Source: an uncultured Gemmatimonadales bacterium
GTDB lineage: Bacteria > Gemmatimonadota > Gemmatimonadetes > Longimicrobiales > Gaopeijiaceae
Assembly: GCA_937919655.1 (NCBI GenBank)
Contig: CALFPJ010000108.1
Location: 1-63,675, forward strand
Direction of reading: 5' to 3'
Length of the DNA: 63,675 nucleotides
This document shows positions 60,189 to 63,675 of the stretch, piece after piece (positions within the stretch are counted from its first letter, which is position 1; each line of letters opens with the position of its first letter). The notes beneath the pieces were generated by a model that ran no database searches, was not told where the DNA came from, and saw nothing but the letters and a program-made list of their open reading frames with translations. Both the position numbers and the translations under genes were made by a program.

Positions 60189-60671
60189 GTGAAATTGAAA
60201 TGGGATCGTTCCCCCGCCATGGCTCGGGGAGTTGCTCGGGGTGCGTGCGTCGCCCTGATGGTCTTGGGGACTCAATCGTGTGGGCTCGGGCCTGCCACCG
60301 GGCGAGCGATACCTGATCCATTTGGGTCTGGTCGAACGAGGCCTGCCGCCGAGTCGGAGAGGGGAAGCCCCAATACGCTTACCGTACACGTGAGCAACCG
60401 GAACTTCATGGATGCGACCGTTGAGGTAATCGAACCGGGCCGACGACGGCTGGGGCGGGTCGACGGTAATGGCCAAAGGGAGTTTTCGATTCCGTCGTTT
60501 GGGTCGAGGATGCGTTTCTCGGTCGAGTTTTTGGGGGGTGGGTCCTGCACGACGTGGTACGTCGACGTTGCTGCGGGGGAGACCGTCGATCTAATCATCG
60601 ATTCCCAGCCCAGGCCCCGTCCGCCCAACGGCACCCGGTCGCTCTGTGAGGCGGTGCGCCGACGGCGCTAA
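60189..60671 (+). CDS. Small exported lipoprotein, unknown
   Basis: A 160-residue predicted lipoprotein. The GTG at 60189 or the ATG at 60219 may be the start; both give a signal ending in a lipobox (GTQSC). The mature part has a proline/arginine-rich linker and then a beta-rich domain (LTVHVSNRNFMDATVEVI and CTTWYVDVAAGETVDLIID). The family is not recognised. Its stop overlaps the convergent acetyltransferase gene by four bases. Confidence 0.65.
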   Translation: MKLKWDRSPAMARGVARGACVALMVLGTQSCGLGPATGRAIPDPFGSGRTRPAAESERGSPNTLTVHVSNRNFMDATVEVIEPGRRRLGRVDGNGQREFSIPSFGSRMRFSVEFLGGGSCTTWYVDVAAGETVDLIIDSQPRPRPPNGTRSLCEAVRRRR

Positions 60672-61309
60672 ACGGCCTCTTGGAGCGCCTTGAGGTCGTT
60701 CGAGCAGATCGCCTGAACGTTTCGTGTGATCCGGTCGGCATCCCAGTCCCACCAGGCGATGTCTAACAGGGTGTCCCGCGTCGCCTCATCGAAGCGATAC
60801 CCGATAGGCGCTGCCGGATTTCCGCCGACGATCGCGTACGGCTCGACGTCACGAGTGATCACAGAGCAGGTTGCGATTATGGAGCCGTGTCCTATTTGCA
60901 CACCCGGAATAATGGTGGCACCGTAGCCGATCCATACATCATGACCGACCACCGTGTCGCCCTTATTGGGCCAGGACTCGGGTTGGGCGACCTCCCATCC
61001 GTGACCAAACACCGGGAACGGAAATGTCGTGAACCAGTCGGTAGCGTGATTGCCGCCGTTCATAATGAAGCGAGTCTCCGCGGCGATCGAACAAAATCGT
61101 CCGATGATCAGACGTTCGCCCACGAAGTCGAAGTGGTAGAGAACGTTGTCCTGAAACCGTTCTGGACCCTTCGGATCATCGTAGTAGGTGTAGTCACCGA
61201 CTTCGATGTTCGGACGGCTACTGAAGTTCTTCAGAAATCCGAGTCGCTCGGCGGCCTCAATGGGGTGCCGGAACGAGGGCGAAGGACCGTGCATGGGAGT
61301 GGTATCCAT
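60668..61309 (-). CDS. CatB/Vat-type hexapeptide acetyltransferase
   Basis: A 213-residue left-handed beta-helix acyltransferase of the xenobiotic type (chloramphenicol or streptogramin acetyltransferase relatives). It has NVLYHFDFVGERLIIGRFCS, FIMNGGNHATDWFTTFPFP with the catalytic histidine, VGHDVWIGYGATIIPGVQIG, and PYAIVGGNPA. In environmental bacteria these enzymes act on many substrates, so resistance cannot be assumed. The gene is alone, convergent with the lipoprotein gene. Confidence 0.9.
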   Translation of the reverse strand: MDTTPMHGPSPSFRHPIEAAERLGFLKNFSSRPNIEVGDYTYYDDPKGPERFQDNVLYHFDFVGERLIIGRFCSIAAETRFIMNGGNHATDWFTTFPFPVFGHGWEVAQPESWPNKGDTVVGHDVWIGYGATIIPGVQIGHGSIIATCSVITRDVEPYAIVGGNPAAPIGYRFDEATRDTLLDIAWWDWDADRITRNVQAICSNDLKALQEAV

Positions 61310-61709
61310 AGGGCCGTCGATTAGGGATCGCCTTCTAGTGGTGTGATGACTGACTCAGGTCGGAAGGTGGGTGACGGTGCAATTAGGCGGTAGTGGCTAA
61401 AGGCCGGCGGCCGTCTGGTGGCCACCGTGCGCGGCCCAATCTAGCCGCGGCTGGGGTACGTGGACCTCGTGCGATCCGCAGCGTTTGAGCCCTCGCCTGT
61501 TGACACCACATGGTGAATCCGCGACGGTCATGCGTCTACCCTACTGGGGTGCACTGACTTTGGACCAGGGCGAGGGTCTCGTTCCGATGGGATTCTTGTT
61601 TTTTTTGTGGCCAGGACGGTCACACACCGCGCGGGATTTCCGCGCACATCAAGCAGTCGGGAAGTACGTATCATCGTAGCTCCGACTTGCATAACCAAGG
61701 AGCGCTTCG
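61310..61709. other. Intergenic region upstream of the cold-shock gene
   Basis: This 400-base gap has no convincing gene. Cold-shock genes usually have a long structured 5' leader, and the 3' part of this gap may serve that purpose, but I cannot point to a specific element. Confidence 0.4.
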
Positions 61710-61916
61710 ATGCGTACCAAGGGAACTGTGAAGTGGTTTAACGACCAAAAAGGCTTCGGATTCATTACGCCGGCGGACGGCAGCAAGGATTGCTTCGTCC
61801 ACCACAGCGCGATTCAGGCGGAGGGTTTCAAGACCCTCGCTGAAGGCGCTTCGGTCGAGTTCGACATCGTGGAAGGGGCCAAGGGCCCCGCGGCTGAGAA
61901 CGTCGTCGCGAGCTAG
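61710..61916 (+). CDS. Cold-shock protein (CspA family)
   Basis: A 68-residue single-stranded nucleic-acid-binding protein. RNP1 is KGFGFITP and RNP2 is CFVHHSAI; the start [13 protein letters not shown] is canonical. AAGGAG lies 6 bases upstream. A strong terminator follows within 30 bases of the stop, so it is monocistronic. Confidence 0.95.
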   Translation: MRTKGTVKWFNDQKGFGFITPADGSKDCFVHHSAIQAEGFKTLAEGASVEFDIVEGAKGPAAENVVAS

Positions 61917-61944
61917 TTCTTGATGTCGACCTAGTCGACGCCTG

Positions 61945-61981
61945 CGGGCCGTCCCGAGTGATCGGGGCGGCCCGTTTTTTT
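61945..61981 (+). terminator. Rho-independent terminator of the cold-shock gene
   Basis: A 13-bp GC-rich stem (61945-61957 with 61962-61974, one G-T pair) with loop GTGA is followed by seven T residues (61975-61981). Confidence 0.9.
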
Positions 61982-62120
61982 GCGACCCCACCGTGCCGAA
62001 GCGCTTCTCGTCAGATCACCAGACGGCGGCCTGTTTGGCATCAAATGGCTTGCTCACCTTGGTGGTCTGGGGCACACTTGATCACAGCAAGCTGTCCCTC
62101 TTTTCCGGGGTGTCTGACCC

Positions 62121-62282
62121 ATGAAATGGATTCTCGGCATGATTGGCATGACCGTTGGTGGGTGGATCGGATGGGCGGTCGGTGCCCCTATTTCCATCTT
62201 CACGGCGTTTATGATCAGCATGATTGGGACGGGTGCCGGGCTCTATGTCACCCGGCGATTCACGAAGTCCATGCTGGGGTAG
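62121..62282 (+). CDS. Small 53-residue membrane protein
   Basis: A short frame encoding MKWILGMIGMTVGGWIGWAV, then GAPISIFTAFMISMIGTGAG and LYVTRRFTKSMLG. It has two glycine-rich hydrophobic helices with GxxxG-like spacing and a basic tail, typical of small inner-membrane proteins. It ends 8 bases before the hemolysin III gene in the same direction, so cotranscription is likely. Confidence 0.6.
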   Translation: MKWILGMIGMTVGGWIGWAVGAPISIFTAFMISMIGTGAGLYVTRRFTKSMLG

Positions 62283-62289
62283 CGACGGG

Positions 62290-62931
62290 ATGTCAGTCGG
62301 TGCAGCGCTACCGAGTCGCGGTGAAGAATTAGCGAATGCCCTGAGTCACGGGGTGGGGCTGGTGGGCGCGATTGCGGCTACCCCGATTCTTATTGTGGCT
62401 GCGGCGAGCCGGGGCAGCGCGGCCCATGTGGTAGGAAGCAGCATCTTCGGTGCGACCATGATCTTGCTTTACTTCGCGTCGACGTGGTATCACGCGGTGT
62501 CGGAGAGCCGACTGAAGGATCGCCTGCAGAAGTTCGACCACGCTGCGATCTACCTACTCATCGCAGGGACCTACACCCCCTTCACACTCGGCGTGCTTGG
62601 CGGACCTTGGGGGTGGACTCTGTTCGGGCTCGTTTGGGGTGCAGCGACGCTCGGAGTGGTCGCGAAGATGGTGGTGGGCGTGCGGTATCCCCGTATCTCG
62701 ACGGCGCTTTATGTCGTCATGGGTTGGTTGGTACTCATTGCCATCCGACCACTGATTGACACCATGCAGCCCGAGGGGATTCGTTTGCTGTTCGCCGGTG
62801 GGGTCTTGTACTCGGGCGGGGTCGTGTTCTATGCCGCAGAGCGCGTTCGATACAGCCACTTTGTCTGGCATGTGTTCGTGCTAGCCGGCTCGGCTTGCCA
62901 TTTCTTTGCGGTCCTCTGGTACGCGGTTTGA
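62290..62931 (+). CDS. Hemolysin III family (YqfA/TrhA) membrane protein
   Basis: A 213-residue seven-helix membrane protein. The ATG at 62290 is chosen over longer frames, since MSVGAALPSRGEELANALSHG is a typical start. Motifs: ELANALSHGVGLVGA with the conserved His, STWYHAVSESRLKDRLQKFDHAAIYLLIAGTYTP, and SHFVWHVFVLAGSACHFFAV with the metal-binding histidines. Family members may regulate membrane fatty acid fluidity. It follows the 53-residue gene. Confidence 0.9.
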   Translation: MSVGAALPSRGEELANALSHGVGLVGAIAATPILIVAAASRGSAAHVVGSSIFGATMILLYFASTWYHAVSESRLKDRLQKFDHAAIYLLIAGTYTPFTLGVLGGPWGWTLFGLVWGAATLGVVAKMVVGVRYPRISTALYVVMGWLVLIAIRPLIDTMQPEGIRLLFAGGVLYSGGVVFYAAERVRYSHFVWHVFVLAGSACHFFAVLWYAV

Positions 62932-63183
62932 CGTGCGTCAGCTGCGTCCGGGGCGGAAGGTAGGCAGAGCAGGGCTGCCACTGGGACGGCGTACGCCGTC
63001 GGCCGAACGAGTTCGACGATCTGGTGCATTCGATTGCGGGATCGACCGTCATTGTGCTGCCGTGCCGGCGGGCGTTGGCGTCGTGCTCCGGGAGCTGAGG
63101 GGTGAGTCCCAGAGCGCGCCCAGCAAGCTGAGTGCGCAGCCCTGCCTTGCGTCGTGTGGACGTTAGAGTCCACCCTGCACGCC

Positions 63184-63378
63184 ATGTCAATAATCGTGAT
63201 GTTCGGACCCTGCGACGCGTCGCCGCTCCAGCGCGCAGCCCCGGACGTGTTCGACCACGCGATCTCAACCGAGTGGGCCGAAGAGTTCTTGGACGACCCT
63301 CGTCGTTACTTGCCGTTCGCTGTACACGCTGACCACGGGGTGATCGGCTTTGCTTCAGTCGTACAAGGCAGCCAATGA
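63184..63378 (+). pseudogene. GNAT acetyltransferase N-terminal fragment
   Basis: The frame from 63184 reads MSIIVMFGPCDASPLQRAAP, then VFDHAISTEWAEEFLDDPRR and GVIGFASVVQ. The second part resembles the first half of GNAT acetyltransferases (VFDHP ... FLADP ... VGFAS). It stops at 63378 before the acetyl-CoA site, so it is truncated or frameshifted. Confidence 0.45.
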
Positions 63379-63675
63379 CGAACGGCGAAAGGGCAGACGA
63401 AGCTCCGTCACAGCAGGCGGGTGGCGGGACCATTCGCGCAGAAATTGGTGTTGAACGTCTAGGAGATTCTTCGTTCCTCCGCTCATGGGGGCCTCATCAT
63501 TCCACGCCGGATCGTGATACGCCTCGCACAGGGGGCAGCGGTGGCCTGGCTTGCGGGCCGCATCGCGGCGCTCATGGTAGTCCAGCTGCAGATGTCCCTG
63601 TTGGGGCTAGTGTGGTTCGTCCCCGCGGACTCCTTTCGCAAGTCATTTGGGCGTAGTTCCGTGCTGAAGGCTGCC
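63379..63675. other. Right end, nothing certain
   Basis: Short frames cover this 297-base stretch on both strands, but none resembles a known family. A frame at about 63540-63660 (AWLAGRIAALMVVQL) could be the start of a gene continuing outside the window. Confidence 0.3.

Noticed and set aside
60668..61309. Chloramphenicol or streptogramin resistance determinant
   Set aside because: The hexapeptide acetyltransferase family is broad; no mobile element or resistance context flanks it.

Overview
The window is 63.7 kb of GC-rich bacterial chromosome. No rRNA, tRNA or CRISPR array was seen. Many exported hydrolases with lipoprotein or Tat-type signals, amidohydrolase/beta-propeller proteins, carboxypeptidase-like regulatory domains and DUF305 suggest an aerobic, peptide- and amino-acid-degrading organism. 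Gemmatimonadota or a relative is my best guess, by inference from gene content only.

Layout. Positions 1-7.4 kb: an exported amidohydrolase, a DUF305 lipoprotein and an LVIVD-type propeller lipoprotein, then a scar zone with an IS91-type transposase remnant, the 3' part of egtD and the 3' part of a molybdopterin dehydrogenase gene. A 35-bp direct repeat sits at the window start and again in the scar. Positions 7.4-25.98 kb: exported proteins, including a propeller-amidohydrolase fusion, a multicopper oxidase coupled to an amidohydrolase, two tandem Tat-type Rossmann epimerases, a glycosylasparaginase, an amidase, a metalloprotease lipoprotein and a family 5 uracil-DNA glycosylase.

Positions 26-39 kb hold a coherent catabolic system. 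Tryptophan 2,3-dioxygenase and kynureninase make anthranilate. An aryl-CoA ligase, a fused FAD-monooxygenase/Old-Yellow-Enzyme protein (2-aminobenzoyl-CoA monooxygenase/reductase type), acyl-CoA dehydrogenase, enoyl-CoA hydratase, SDR and a Rid protein would carry it through a CoA-thioester route. No classical kynurenine formamidase is visible. A creatininase-family gene at the head of the operon is a candidate for that step.

Positions 39-46 kb: cupin, Xaa-Pro peptidase, FmdB-type protein, beta-lactamase-like lipoprotein, polysaccharide deacetylase, PhzF and phosphodiesterase genes. Positions 46-50.6 kb look like a decayed integron or mobile region: a truncated tyrosine integrase, attC-like hairpins, an IS30 remnant, a DUF6933-type gene between inverted repeats, higBA and a RIO kinase. 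Positions 50.6-63.7 kb: a metallo-beta-lactamase-fold protein, a PadR-controlled membrane protein with a perfect 13-bp palindromic operator candidate, a dipeptidase-like protein, infA, a DEAD-box helicase, a cold-shock protein and a hemolysin III protein.

The most striking observation is at 52160-52813. A FrnE/DsbA-like oxidoreductase reads through an in-frame TGA exactly where the first cysteine of the CPWC active site belongs (UPWC). A 9-bp stem with a CGGGC loop starts 11 nt after the TGA, which is the geometry of a bacterial SECIS element. This is a candidate selenoprotein that ordinary gene calling would shorten and so lose its active site.
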